From contig CAVYTS010000021.1 of assembly GCA_963771305.1 (NCBI GenBank), positions 124,001-188,000 on the forward strand: DNA of 64,000 nucleotides, given 5' to 3'. Shown in pieces: positions 53,630-63,375 of this stretch. The translations under genes were made by a program, and so were the position numbers. The stretch comes from CAJCIT01 sp963771305 (GTDB lineage Bacteria; Acidobacteriota; Terriglobia; Bryobacterales; Bryobacteraceae). The stretch's first letter is position 1. Each line of letters begins with the position of its first letter. The notes beneath the pieces were generated by a model. It was not told the origin of the DNA, ran no database searches, and was given only the letters and a program-made list of their open reading frames with translations.

Positions 53630-55540
53630 ATGCTCGACTCCCGTCCAGTTGAAACTCCGGGAATGTCCCTGCCCGACGTTCACGAAACCGTTGGCACGTC
53701 GCATCAGACCATCTGGCGTCGCCTGCTGGCCTTCGCGGGTCCGGCGTACCTGGTCAGCGTGGGCTATATGGATCCGGGCAACTGGGCCACCGATCTGGAA
53801 GGAGGCGCCCGGTTCGGCTACAAGTTGCTGTGGGTAGTTGTGGCCTCGAATCTGATGGCCATCCTTCTGCAGACGCTGAGCGCCCGTCTAGGGATTGTGA
53901 CGCGGCGAGATCTTGCTCAGGCTTGCCGGAACGAGTACCCGCGGGTGATCTCGCAGATGCTCTGGATCCTGTGCGAGATTGCGATTGTGGCATGCGATCT
54001 GGCAGAAGTGCTGGGTGCGGCGATTGGCCTGAACCTGCTGTTCAAGATTCCCGTTTTGTGGGGCGTGTTGATTACGGCGTTGGATACGCTGCTGGTGCTT
54101 TGGTTTACCCGGCTGGGAATCCGCGTGATTGAGGCGTTCGTGCTCAGCTTGATTGCCATCATCGCGGGTTGCTTCGCGATTGAGATTTTTTGGGCGAAGC
54201 CGGGCGTCATGGCAATCATGAACGGACTCGTCCCTCGCATAGACGGCAGCAGTTTATACATCGCAGTCGCCATTCTCGGCGCGACTGTCATGCCGCACAA
54301 CCTGTATCTGCATTCGGCGCTGGTTCAGACCAGGCGCATCGGGCGATCGGAAGCTGAGAAAAAGAAAGCGTGCTGGTACAACTTCGTCGATTCCGCGATT
54401 GCGCTGAACGGCGCGCTGCTGGTGAATGCGATGATCCTGATCCTCGCGGCCGCCGTGTTCTTCAAACACAACATCATCGTTACGCAGATTCAACAGGCAC
54501 ATCAGTTTCTGACGCCATTACTCGGCACAACCGCTGCCAGCATGCTATTTGGAGCGGCATTGATCTGCTCGGGGCAATCCTCCACGTTGACCGGCACGAT
54601 GGCGGGCCAGATTGTTATGGAAGGATTTCTCCAATTTCGCATTCAACCCTGGTTGCGGCGGCTTGTGACCCGATCGCTGGCCATCGTACCGGCAGCGCTC
54701 ACCATTTTCTATTTCGGTGACAGCGGCAGTTTCAGGCTGCTCATCTTGAGCCAGGTCATCCTGAATATCCAACTCCCCTTCGCAGTAATTCCGTTGGTGC
54801 AGTTTACGAGTGACCGAAATCGCATGGGAGACTTCGCCAACCAGTTGTGGGTAAAGATCCTGGCGTGGGTATGCGCAGCGGTGATCCTGGTGCTGAACAT
54901 CGGTCTCGCGTGGCAGCAGGCTGCCGACTTGATGGCCGGCGGAAGCATTTGGGGTGCGGTGCTCGCGATTGCGGTGGGCGGATCGTTGCTGGTGATGCTG
55001 GCGATGGTGATGTTTTGGCCGGCGCTGGGGCCCATGATGCAGCGGAGAACGGTCGTGGCCGAGGAAGCGGTGGCCTTCCCCGTAGCGCCGCAACGGACTC
55101 TGCGCGTCGAACCTAAACAGTATCGCCTGATCCTGGTTCCGCTGGATCACTCAGAGGCAGATAATGAGGCGATCTCGAACGCCCTGTCGCTGGCTGCCCC
55201 GCATGAGGCACGCATAATCCTTTTCCACGTGGAGGAGGGTATTACAAGTCAATTGTTTGGCTCGCTCGCTTCGACGGCCGAAGTGACGGAGGGAATCGAT
55301 TACCTGGAGCACGTCGCCGAAACACTGCGGGAATCGGGCGTGGAGGTGGAGACACTAGTGCGGCACGGCAAGAACCCCGCGGAAGAGATTGCGAATGTCG
55401 CGAATGAGTTGAATCCGGACTTGGTCGTGTTGGCGGCCCACGGGCACCACGGACTCAAAGATCTGATCTTCGGAACTACCATAAACTCGGTTCGGCACCG
55501 GACCAAGGTTCCGTTGCTAATCGTGCGCAAGGGCGGATGA
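53630..55540 (+). CDS. Nramp divalent-metal transporter fused to a C-terminal UspA domain
   Basis: A 636-residue fusion. Residues about 30-470 are an 11-helix Nramp transporter with the metal-binding DPGN motif in helix 1 (residues 48-51, VSVGYMDPGNWATDLEGG) and MPHN in helix 6 (221-224, ILGATVMPHNLYLHSALVQ). Residues about 497-636 form a UspA domain: YRLILVPLDHSEADNEAISN, then VVLAAHGHHGLKDLIFGTTI and HRTKVPLLIVRKGG, with the G-x(2)-G nucleotide loop partly kept. Nramp proteins import Mn2+ or Fe2+ with protons. The Usp part may sense nucleotide or stress state; that is inference. Confidence 0.93.
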   Translation: MLDSRPVETPGMSLPDVHETVGTSHQTIWRRLLAFAGPAYLVSVGYMDPGNWATDLEGGARFGYKLLWVVVASNLMAILLQTLSARLGIVTRRDLAQACRNEYPRVISQMLWILCEIAIVACDLAEVLGAAIGLNLLFKIPVLWGVLITALDTLLVLWFTRLGIRVIEAFVLSLIAIIAGCFAIEIFWAKPGVMAIMNGLVPRIDGSSLYIAVAILGATVMPHNLYLHSALVQTRRIGRSEAEKKKACWYNFVDSAIALNGALLVNAMILILAAAVFFKHNIIVTQIQQAHQFLTPLLGTTAASMLFGAALICSGQSSTLTGTMAGQIVMEGFLQFRIQPWLRRLVTRSLAIVPAALTIFYFGDSGSFRLLILSQVILNIQLPFAVIPLVQFTSDRNRMGDFANQLWVKILAWVCAAVILVLNIGLAWQQAADLMAGGSIWGAVLAIAVGGSLLVMLAMVMFWPALGPMMQRRTVVAEEAVAFPVAPQRTLRVEPKQYRLILVPLDHSEADNEAISNALSLAAPHEARIILFHVEEGITSQLFGSLASTAEVTEGIDYLEHVAETLRESGVEVETLVRHGKNPAEEIANVANELNPDLVVLAAHGHHGLKDLIFGTTINSVRHRTKVPLLIVRKGG

Positions 55541-55686
55541 ATACCCAATGGCCTCCGACCGCCCGAAATATTGGCCGCGGATGAACGCAGGTCTTTTGGA
55601 CCGTCGCGATGCCGAAGCGTGGTCCACTCCGGAAGCGCTCCCTCACTGTCGCGCCTCAGAAAGGCTTGTTCGTTCGTCCACTTGAT

Positions 55687-56685
55687 ATGACTGACCTTTC
55701 AGCGGGAAGAATTCTGGTAACGGGTGGGGCAGGTTTCATCGGCAGTGCTCTGATTTGGGAGCTGAACCGCCGCGGTTTCACGAACATCCTGGTTTGCGAT
55801 TTCTTGCGCGAGGACGAGAAGTGGAAAAACCTGGTGCGGCTCAAGTTCGCCGACTACGTAGAAGGCGATGAATTGGAGAGGCGGGTGCGCGAGTACCCGG
55901 CGCAGCTCAAAGACATCAGGTGCATTTTCCATCTCGGAGCTTGCTCGGCGACTACAGAAACGAACGCTAGCTACCTGATCCGCAATAACTTTGAATACAC
56001 CAAGCTGCTGGCCCATTTCGCCCTCGACGGGTCACGCAGGTTCGTCTATGCTTCGTCAGCGGCTACGTATGGAGCTCTCGAAAAGGGCGTGTCCGAATCG
56101 CTGCCGCTCGAGAGTTTGCGGCCTCTCAACATGTATGGCTATTCGAAACATATGTTTGATTGCTATGCGCAGCGCGCCGGTTTTCTGGATCAGATCACCG
56201 GGCTGAAGTACTTCAACGTGTACGGCCCCAACGAAGACCATAAGGGGAGCATGCGCAGCGTTGTCAACAAAGCATTCCATGACATTCAGCAAAGCGGGCG
56301 GATGTCTCTGTTCAAGAGCTATAAGCCGGACTATCCTGACGGCGGACAACAGCGCGACTTCCTGTACGTCAAAGACGCGGTTTCAGTAACGGTAGACTTG
56401 GGGCAGAAAACCGATGGCGTGGGCCTGTTCAACATAGGTTCGGGCGAGCCGAAGACCTGGTTGGCTTTGGCGCATGCGATCTTCGCGGCCCTGAACCTGG
56501 AGCCCGAAATCGATTTCATACAGATGCCGGAAGCGTTGCGCCCCAAGTATCAGTACTTCACCTGCGCGGACCTAACCAAGCTCCGAGCGGCAGGACACAC
56601 GGCCCGGTTCACGCCGCTCGGTGAGGCGGTGCAGGACTATGTACGGAATTACTTGGTGCCGGGCCGGAAACTGGGCGACGAGTAG
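55687..56685 (+). CDS. hldD: ADP-glyceromanno-heptose 6-epimerase
   Basis: A 332-residue extended SDR enzyme that makes ADP-L-glycero-D-manno-heptose for LPS inner core. Start MTDLSAGRILVTGGAGFIGS at 55687. HldD-specific blocks: LVCDFLREDEKWKNLVRLKF, IFHLGACSATTETNASYLIR, the Y-x3-K site in NMYGYSKHMFDCYAQ, FNVYGPNEDHKGSMRSVVNK and GGQQRDFLYVKDAVSVTVDL. This is strong evidence that the organism has a heptose-containing LPS. Other hld genes are not in the window. Confidence 0.96.
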   Translation: MTDLSAGRILVTGGAGFIGSALIWELNRRGFTNILVCDFLREDEKWKNLVRLKFADYVEGDELERRVREYPAQLKDIRCIFHLGACSATTETNASYLIRNNFEYTKLLAHFALDGSRRFVYASSAATYGALEKGVSESLPLESLRPLNMYGYSKHMFDCYAQRAGFLDQITGLKYFNVYGPNEDHKGSMRSVVNKAFHDIQQSGRMSLFKSYKPDYPDGGQQRDFLYVKDAVSVTVDLGQKTDGVGLFNIGSGEPKTWLALAHAIFAALNLEPEIDFIQMPEALRPKYQYFTCADLTKLRAAGHTARFTPLGEAVQDYVRNYLVPGRKLGDE

Positions 56686-56711
56686 CGTTGAGAACGCGTG
56701 ATCCCAGAACC

Positions 56712-57833
56712 CTACTTCCTGGCGGGCCCCATACCTTTCTTAATGGTTTTTATGTTTTCCGCAGCCTGAGCCTGTAAGGGCCCCGGAATCGCGGCCGACT
56801 GCTCCGAAAACGCCAACGCATCTTTCATCAGCGCCTTGTTGCCTGCCTTCGCCAGCTCGTAATTCGAGACGCCGAGGTGAAAGGTGACACTTCCGAGCAG
56901 GTGTTTATTATCTTGAACCAGCGGCAGTGCTAGCCGAAGCACTTTGTCAGACTGCGTGTAGTCCTTCTTGGTGTAGTAGTCGAGACTCTGTATCCAGTAG
57001 GCCACGGCCAGCATCGTATCCTTCTTCTTTTTCCAATCGGCGTCACTCATTTCGTCCGGCTTCTTTGCCGCTTGAAGAACTTGGGTGAGCTTGGCCGCAA
57101 ACGCTAACGATTGGTCCAGATTCTGGTGCTCCATGTTGAAGTTGGCCGCCGCCAGAAGAGCGTCCAGGTTGTTGGGATCACCCTGGAGAATCTTCTCAGC
57201 CGCGGGACCGACCTTGCCGCCCTGCCCGGCTTGTTGCAATGCTGCCAGATAGCGGCCAGCTAGCTTTGCTACGTACTCACTCTTCGGGCTCCGCTGCTGC
57301 AGGGCTTCCGCGCAAGCAACAATCTTCCTTGGATCGGTTTCCTTTAACGCAACGGCGAACACAGCGTAATCGGAGTATGTGTCCAGCTGCCGATCGTAGT
57401 CGGCGCGGGCCTTGGCATCGGCGTCGTCGGGCTTGGTGGTCGCGATCGCTTTGCGCGCGAGCCGCGACGTTTCAGCCGACCACTTTATGACGGCGTCTTC
57501 GTCGTTCAGGCCCTCGGCCGCTTTCAAGTTCTCATACGCAGGAATTGGATTATCAGAGTCGGTGGCTAGCGCCTTCTCGCCGGCTTCCAGGGCTTTGGCA
57601 TAGTCCTTCGCCTGAAGGTATCCATCCTGCAACTGCTCCCAGGCCCAAGCCGACTGAGAACTCGAAGGAAACTTTTTGACGAACTCCTCCAGCAGGGCTT
57701 GCTTCTTTGCGGCGTCGGTCTCGCGGGTAATCGCTCCCAGCGCCATACCCTCCGGCGACGATGCATCCACCTGTGCCCACACCTGGCCAAGGAAAGCAAG
57801 CAACAGCGCAAATATCCCAAGCAGCCTCATCAT
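56712..57833 (-). CDS. Secreted tetratricopeptide-repeat protein
   Basis: A 373-residue protein with a signal peptide (MRLLGIFALLLAFLGQVWAQ). TPR-like helix pairs are seen across the chain: SAWAWEQLQDGYLQAKDYAK, ALEAGEKALATDSDNPIPAY, GDPNNLDALLAAANFNMEHQ, NLDQSLAFAAKLTQVLQAAK and DYTQSDKVLRLALPLVQDNK. Probably a periplasmic scaffold. No partner is evident. It converges on hldD. Confidence 0.82.
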   Translation of the reverse strand: MMRLLGIFALLLAFLGQVWAQVDASSPEGMALGAITRETDAAKKQALLEEFVKKFPSSSQSAWAWEQLQDGYLQAKDYAKALEAGEKALATDSDNPIPAYENLKAAEGLNDEDAVIKWSAETSRLARKAIATTKPDDADAKARADYDRQLDTYSDYAVFAVALKETDPRKIVACAEALQQRSPKSEYVAKLAGRYLAALQQAGQGGKVGPAAEKILQGDPNNLDALLAAANFNMEHQNLDQSLAFAAKLTQVLQAAKKPDEMSDADWKKKKDTMLAVAYWIQSLDYYTKKDYTQSDKVLRLALPLVQDNKHLLGSVTFHLGVSNYELAKAGNKALMKDALAFSEQSAAIPGPLQAQAAENIKTIKKGMGPARK

Positions 57834-57929
57834 GTCATCCCCCTCTCTCCGTGTGACCCATGCCTTTCTAGCCGGGAATGTATCACAAACGGGGAGGCCA
57901 CTCCGGCAATGAGAAGATCTGAAGGAGCC

Positions 57930-58247
57930 ATGGAACGAGTTTGCTTTCTTCTACAAGTGCGGCCAGAGCGGCTGGAGGAATACAAAGCGCGCCATGTGCA
58001 TGTCTGGCAAGAGATGCGGGAAGCGCTTTCGTCGACAGGCTGGCGTAATTACTCTCTGTTTCTTCGCGACGATGGGCTGCTGGTCGGATACCTGGAGACG
58101 CCGAGTTTTGAAAAAGCCTTGGCCGGCATGGCGGCGTTGGAAGTGAATCAACGCTGGCAGGAGGAGATGAAGCCTTTCTTTATTGGCCTCAGGGGGCACG
58201 CCGATGAATCGATGGTGCGGCTGGAGGAAGTATTTCATTTGACTTAA
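57930..58247 (+). CDS. rhaM: L-rhamnose mutarotase (RhaM)-like protein
   Basis: A 105-residue protein: MERVCFLLQVRPERLEEYKA, RHVHVWQEMREALSSTGWRN, YSLFLRDDGLLVGYLETPSF and VNQRWQEEMKPFFI, ending LEEVFHL. This matches RhaM, which interconverts alpha- and beta-L-rhamnose; the catalytic-type His in RHVHVW and the C-terminal EVFHL are kept. Start is at ATG 57930, with GAAGGAG unusually close; ATG 57909 is an alternative. No rhamnose genes adjoin it. Confidence 0.86.
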   Translation: MERVCFLLQVRPERLEEYKARHVHVWQEMREALSSTGWRNYSLFLRDDGLLVGYLETPSFEKALAGMAALEVNQRWQEEMKPFFIGLRGHADESMVRLEEVFHLT

Positions 58248-58295
58248 CGCGTCTCGGCGGCGAGCCGGGCGCACCGATACAATTTGGAACAGACT

Positions 58296-59144
58296 ATGCA
58301 GTGGACACCGGGTGGAAGCGACGAGGACATAGAAGATCGCAGGGATCAGAGCGGTGGCGGTGGCGGCGGTGGTTTCGGAGGAGGGCGGCTGGGGCTCGGC
58401 GGCATCCTGATTGTCGGCCTGCTCAGCCTCATCTTCGGCAGAAATTTCTTCACCTTGTTCCAGGGAGGTTCGCCGGCGCCCACGACGACGCGTTCGGCCT
58501 CGAGCCCGGCGCAGACGGCCAAAGAGCAGCCGGAAGTCGAGTTCGTGAAATTCGTTCTGAACGATGTGCAGGCAAACTGGGATAAAACGCTCCCGCAGTA
58601 TCACCACGCGAAGCTGGTGCTGTATCGCGATTCCTACCCGTCGGCTTGCGGTCAGGCGCAGACAGCCGTTGGGCCCTTCTACTGTCCGGGCGATGAGAAG
58701 GTCTATCTGGACCTGGCCTTTTTCGATGAACTGAAGCGGCGCTTTGGAGCGCCCGGCGAGTTTGCCCAAGCGTATGTGATTGCTCATGAGATCGGCCATC
58801 ACGTGCAGAAGATTCTGGGCATCGAGAGTAAGGTGCGCAGGTTGCAGCAGACTCATCCTTCGGAGCAGAATCCGCTCTCGGTCCGTATGGAGTTACAGGC
58901 CGATTGCTTCGCGGGAGTCTGGGCCAATTCAACGGCCCAGCGGAAGCTCATCGATGAGAGTGACATTCGGGCGGGATTGCAGGCTGCCGCCGCGGTGGGA
59001 GACGACCGGCTGCAGCGGATGGCGGGCCGGGCCGTCAGCCCGGAGTCCTTCACACACGGATCGTCTGAGCAGCGCGTGGGCTGGTTCCAGCGGGGCATGA
59101 AGTCGGGCGACATCAAGGCCTGCAATACGTTTGCTACACGGTAG
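58296..59144 (+). CDS. ypfJ: YpfJ-type neutral zinc metallopeptidase
   Basis: A 282-residue membrane-anchored protein. Residues 1-35 include a poly-Gly stretch, then one membrane helix (LGLGGILIVGLLSLIFG). The periplasmic domain has QTAVGPFYCPGDEKVYLDLA, the zinc site HEIGHH at about 164-169 in AYVIAHEIGHHVQKILGI, and MELQADCFAGVWANS, in which the Glu/Asp is the third-ligand candidate. It ends with SSEQRVGWFQRGMKSGDIKA. All landmarks of this family are present; its physiological substrate is unknown. Confidence 0.94.
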   Translation: MQWTPGGSDEDIEDRRDQSGGGGGGGFGGGRLGLGGILIVGLLSLIFGRNFFTLFQGGSPAPTTTRSASSPAQTAKEQPEVEFVKFVLNDVQANWDKTLPQYHHAKLVLYRDSYPSACGQAQTAVGPFYCPGDEKVYLDLAFFDELKRRFGAPGEFAQAYVIAHEIGHHVQKILGIESKVRRLQQTHPSEQNPLSVRMELQADCFAGVWANSTAQRKLIDESDIRAGLQAAAAVGDDRLQRMAGRAVSPESFTHGSSEQRVGWFQRGMKSGDIKACNTFATR

Positions 59145-59287
59145 AATCGATTGCAACGCGTCGAAACGGATACGGCCTGGAACAGACATGAGCACTGAAC
59201 CGCGCGCGTCAGCAAGCGGATCGTGGCCTATTCTCAGCACGGCCTCGGTTCCATCCTTGGCGAATCCACGATGAAAGGCTCCCTCAA

Positions 59288-61408
59288 TTGAGCGTTCGGA
59301 ACACGGCTGCCTTCTGGGCCTGCACAATCAGCGGCACGGTTGCTCTCTTCGCCGGCACGACATCATTCATTGCGGCACGCAATCTGTTCGACGCCAAGGT
59401 TTTCGGACAGCGTGCCCAGCGCAGCTTGGCGGATCCCGGCGTCGCCAGCTATGTTTCGGCATTGGTTGCGGACGCTGTTATCAAGAGCAGGCCCGATCTG
59501 ATCGCGGTTCGTCCGGTCCTCGAGGCCAGCGCGCGAGGACTCGTTTCAACCCGCCCCTTTCAGGTGCTAGTTGGCGTCGCCGCGAGGCGGGCGCACGAAG
59601 CAGCTTTCTCGGAGGGTGGGCGGCGTGTGGTCCTCTCGATTCCCGACCTGCAGATTCTGATCCAGGACACGCTCGCGCAGGCCAGCCCGGCGCTGGCTGC
59701 CAAGATTCCCAAACAAGTGAATACGACCCTGGCTTCGCTGGGCGACGGCGGCCGGGCACAATACCTGATCGACCTATGGCGCTTGGCCAACAAGCTGCAA
59801 TGGCTCTGCAAGCTGCTTCTGGCGCTGGGCCTGGCGTTGCTGGTAGCGGCTCTCTGGGTGGCCAACGATAGGCGCCGCGGACTGGTGCACGTTGGGTTTG
59901 CGCTCATCCTGATGGGACTTTTGCTGGCGGCGCTGCTTCCGGCAGGCGTGCTAGCGACCCAGTTTATTGAGCAGCCGCTCATGAAAGATCTGGCCCGCGG
60001 TCTTTGGCTCGCCTACTTCGGAGATCTCGCTCGCTGGGGTCTGTTTTTCGTTGGCTTGGGGATTCTACTCTCGGCCGCCAGTTCCTCGCTGATAGAAACC
60101 TTCGATCCGCTCGCCGGGTTGCGCCAGGCCGGCCGGTTGATTGCCATCCCCCCGGCGTCGCACGGAGCGCGGTTGGCATGGAGCGCGGCATTGCTCGTCG
60201 TAGGCCTCGCAGCCATTCGTTATCCGCTACTGATTCTCGAGGCTGCGGTGGTGGTTGCAGGTTTCATCGCCGCCTTCTGCGGCGTACAGGAGTTTTTTCG
60301 TCTGTTTCTCGGCCGGATTGCTCAGCACGAACAGCTGGTCACCAAGCACAAACCACGGCCTTGGAGATTGGCCATTGCGATCGCGGCAGGGCTCTTGTTG
60401 CTGGCCGCCGGAACTTGGATGCTGTTCCGGAATTCTGCTATCAAACCGGTGGAAGCGGCTGACGTAACCGCGTGCAACGGCTACCCGGAGTTATGCGACA
60501 AGCGTCTGGACCAAGTCGTGTTTGCGGGCTCCCACAACTCGATGTCCAACCAGGATGCCGCCGGCTGGATGTTCCCACAACAGGAAGCGAGCATGGTGCA
60601 GCAACTACGCGATGGCGTCCGGGCGCTACTCATTGACGTTCACTACGGTTTTCCAGGAGGAGCGCGAATCAAGACCGACTTGAGCCAGGAGCCCAATGCC
60701 GAGAAGATGAAGCAAGTCATGGGCCAGGATGGTTTCAATGCGGCGATGCGTATTCGCGACCGTCTTGTGGGCGTTGACGAGAGTAAACACGGCTTGTATT
60801 TCTGCCACGGCTTCTGTGAGCTTGGCGCTTATGAAGTAGAGCCGGCTTTGCGGGGAATCCGGGACTACTTAGTAACTCACCCGGACGAAGTATTGATTCT
60901 GGACATCGAAGATTACGTCGACCCACACGACTTGGCCGCCGCATTCGACAAGGCCGGTCTTACCGAATTCGTATACAAGGGACCCACCGGGCCGCCCTGG
61001 CCCACTTTGCGCGAGATGATCACCTCCGGGCAACGGGTAGCCTGTTTCTTGGAATCGGCGAAACCCGGCGTCTCGTGGCTGCGGCCCGCCTATCCGACCA
61101 TGCGGGAAACGCCGTTTTCATTCCACAAGCCGGACGAGTTCTCGTGCCGTCCGAATCGTGGAGGTGACGCGGGATCACTGTTTCTCATGAACCATTGGAT
61201 CGACACCACACCCACACCCAAGCCCTCGAATGCGGCCATCGTCAACGCTTATGACTTCCTACTGGCACGAGCGGAACAGTGCGAAGGGGAAAGGCACCAT
61301 ATTCCGAACATCATCGCCGTGGATTTCTATCGCACGGGAGATCTGCTGCGAGTCGTGAATAAGCTGAACGGCGTGGACCAACCGGAAGCGGCGGAAGCGA
61401 CGCAGTAG
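59288..61408 (+). CDS. Multipass membrane protein fused to a PLC-like phosphodiesterase domain
   Basis: A 706-residue protein from a TTG start. Residues 1-400 hold about eight hydrophobic segments (e.g. LLLALGLALLVAALWV, GLLLAALLPAGVLA, GLFFVGLGILLSAASSSLI) with a periplasmic loop between helices 1 and 2. Residues about 405-706 form a PI-PLC-X-like TIM barrel: QVVFAGSHNSMSNQDAAG with catalytic-type His416, ALLIDVHYGFPGG, YFCHGFCELGAYEVEP with His507, and DEVLILDIEDYVDP. Both catalytic histidines are in their usual places. Relatives cleave phosphodiesters such as phosphoinositides, but the substrate here is unknown. Confidence 0.86.
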   Translation: MSVRNTAAFWACTISGTVALFAGTTSFIAARNLFDAKVFGQRAQRSLADPGVASYVSALVADAVIKSRPDLIAVRPVLEASARGLVSTRPFQVLVGVAARRAHEAAFSEGGRRVVLSIPDLQILIQDTLAQASPALAAKIPKQVNTTLASLGDGGRAQYLIDLWRLANKLQWLCKLLLALGLALLVAALWVANDRRRGLVHVGFALILMGLLLAALLPAGVLATQFIEQPLMKDLARGLWLAYFGDLARWGLFFVGLGILLSAASSSLIETFDPLAGLRQAGRLIAIPPASHGARLAWSAALLVVGLAAIRYPLLILEAAVVVAGFIAAFCGVQEFFRLFLGRIAQHEQLVTKHKPRPWRLAIAIAAGLLLLAAGTWMLFRNSAIKPVEAADVTACNGYPELCDKRLDQVVFAGSHNSMSNQDAAGWMFPQQEASMVQQLRDGVRALLIDVHYGFPGGARIKTDLSQEPNAEKMKQVMGQDGFNAAMRIRDRLVGVDESKHGLYFCHGFCELGAYEVEPALRGIRDYLVTHPDEVLILDIEDYVDPHDLAAAFDKAGLTEFVYKGPTGPPWPTLREMITSGQRVACFLESAKPGVSWLRPAYPTMRETPFSFHKPDEFSCRPNRGGDAGSLFLMNHWIDTTPTPKPSNAAIVNAYDFLLARAEQCEGERHHIPNIIAVDFYRTGDLLRVVNKLNGVDQPEAAEATQ

Positions 61409-61553
61409 AGGGAAATCCGGGCCTTCTTCTATCTGCCTGCAGGAGCACGGAGCTGTGGTACGATGGCGCTCATCTCGGAAACTTATATTTTACATGTCGG
61501 CTGACGGTTCCCAGCACCCGGTAATGATTTGGGCTCGGTGCCCTCGGAGGGCC

Positions 61554-63293
61554 ATGAGCTTCCACACAACACCGTTCTTTCGCGCGCGATTCGCATTGCC
61601 ATTACTGCTGATGGCTTCTATCGCTAGCGCGGCCGATGCTCCCGCCACGCCGAAGCCACCTTCTGAAGAAGGCATTCCCGTAACCAATCAGCTGGTCATT
61701 GCGAAGTGCTCCGGCTGTCATCATGCCGATGCGAAAGGCAACCTCACACGTATTTCCTGGATTCGGACAACGCCCGAAGGCTGGGAACAGGCTTTAAAGC
61801 GCATGGTTCGGCTGAATGGCTTAAAGGTAACGCCGCAGGAAGCTCGTGAAATCGTTCAATATCTTTCGACGAGCCACGGCCTGGCTCCCGCGGAGGCCTT
61901 GGACGTGCGATACATGTCGGAGCATCGCCTTGTGGATGAGACGGTGCCGGACGATGTGAAAGAGGTTTGCAACGCGTGTCATGCAGCTGGTGTACCCAAA
62001 CAATGGCGGCGATCGAAAGAAGAATGGGATCTGCTCGCCAAAATGCATTTAGGCTATTTCGAAGTCGCCGAATTTGAGGCGTTCCAACGGCCTCCCGATC
62101 CGCCAGACGCACCTCCGCCGGGGCCCAATGCCGACAAACGGCAGCCGGTTGACAAGGCAATGGACTACTGGGCGAAGACGAACACGCTGCAGAGCCCCGA
62201 GTGGGCCGAGTGGCAAGCAAGTATGCGGACTCCCAAACTGACGGGACGCTGGCTCGTCTCCGGAAACCAGCCGGGCAAGGGACCCTTCTTCGGGGAGATG
62301 AGCCTAGAACCGGGCGGCGGCGATAGCGAGTTTTCAACGCACACCAAGATCACCTTCAGCCGCGATGGCTCGACCGAAGAGCGCTCCGGCAAATCGCTGG
62401 TCTACACGGGCTATGCATGGCGCGGAAAGTCCGTTCGTCAGGGCGCGTACCAGGGCGTCGATGCGGGCAAAGACGCCCGCGAAGTGATGTTTGTGTCGCG
62501 GGATCAGAACAGCATGGACGGCCGCTGGTTCTGGGGCCAATACCAGGAGTTCGGCATGGATGTGAAAGTAGTGCATGCCGGCTCGGATATCGCCGTGTTG
62601 GGCATCGACGTGCCACGCTTGCGCAGCGGCTCAAACGGCACAACCGTTCACATCTATGGCGACAACTTTCCAAGCGAGGTCAGCGAGGCGGATATTGACT
62701 TGGGTTCGGGTGTGAAGGTCGGCAAGATCGTGGCGAGAACCCCGAATGTGATAACGGCTACGGTCGACGTGGATGCCGGCGCGATTACGGGCCGGCGCGA
62801 CGTTGCCGTGCGGCGAGCCGCAGCGACCAGTTCGTACGCAGTCTACGATCATATCGATTACTTGAAGGTGGCGCCCGAGTGGTCGATGGCGCGGCTCGGC
62901 ACTGAGCGGCATCCCAAGGGCTACTTCCAGTTTGAGGCGGTTGCTTATGCGAATGGCCCAGACGGTAAGCCGAAGACCGCGGACGACGTCAACCTGGGAC
63001 CAATTGGCGCTGATTGGTCGATGGAAGAGTTTTATGCGACCTACAGCGACGACGATAAAGAGTTCGTCGGAAAGCTCGACGCGAAAACTGGGCTATTCAC
63101 TCCCAACGAGGATGGGCCTAGCCCCAAGCGCAAGTTCACACGCAACAACTATGGTGACGTTTGGGTAGTTGCAACGGTGAAGGGTATCGGCAAGAATGGA
63201 AAAGATCTGACTGCAAAGAGCTATCTGGTTGTTACTGTTCCGAGGTATTCAACCTGGGACCAGCCGGAGGTAGCGCCGGCGGCTGGGAACTGA
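61554..63293 (+). CDS. qhpA: Quinohemoprotein amine dehydrogenase alpha subunit (di-heme c)
   Basis: A 579-residue periplasmic protein. Start MSFHTTPFFRARFALPLLLM (GGAGG just upstream) opens a signal peptide ending IASAA. The di-heme domain has c-type heme sites CSGCH (Cys52) and CNACH (Cys139). The following beta-rich domains contain HTKITFSRDGSTEERSGKSL, IYGDNFPSEVSEADIDLGSG (IPT/TIG-like) and RRAAATSSYAVYDHIDYLKV, as in QHNDH alpha. The enzyme oxidises primary amines and passes electrons from the CTQ cofactor in gamma through these hemes. It is followed by the gamma and beta genes on the same strand. Confidence 0.93.
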   Translation: MSFHTTPFFRARFALPLLLMASIASAADAPATPKPPSEEGIPVTNQLVIAKCSGCHHADAKGNLTRISWIRTTPEGWEQALKRMVRLNGLKVTPQEAREIVQYLSTSHGLAPAEALDVRYMSEHRLVDETVPDDVKEVCNACHAAGVPKQWRRSKEEWDLLAKMHLGYFEVAEFEAFQRPPDPPDAPPPGPNADKRQPVDKAMDYWAKTNTLQSPEWAEWQASMRTPKLTGRWLVSGNQPGKGPFFGEMSLEPGGGDSEFSTHTKITFSRDGSTEERSGKSLVYTGYAWRGKSVRQGAYQGVDAGKDAREVMFVSRDQNSMDGRWFWGQYQEFGMDVKVVHAGSDIAVLGIDVPRLRSGSNGTTVHIYGDNFPSEVSEADIDLGSGVKVGKIVARTPNVITATVDVDAGAITGRRDVAVRRAAATSSYAVYDHIDYLKVAPEWSMARLGTERHPKGYFQFEAVAYANGPDGKPKTADDVNLGPIGADWSMEEFYATYSDDDKEFVGKLDAKTGLFTPNEDGPSPKRKFTRNNYGDVWVVATVKGIGKNGKDLTAKSYLVVTVPRYSTWDQPEVAPAAGN

Positions 63294-63375
63294 TGTGCGG
63301 GCGCAGAGACTCCAGCACTGAACCGCGCGGATGGGATCCGGCTTAGAGACCGGCATTTAAAGAGAGGATGTTGGT

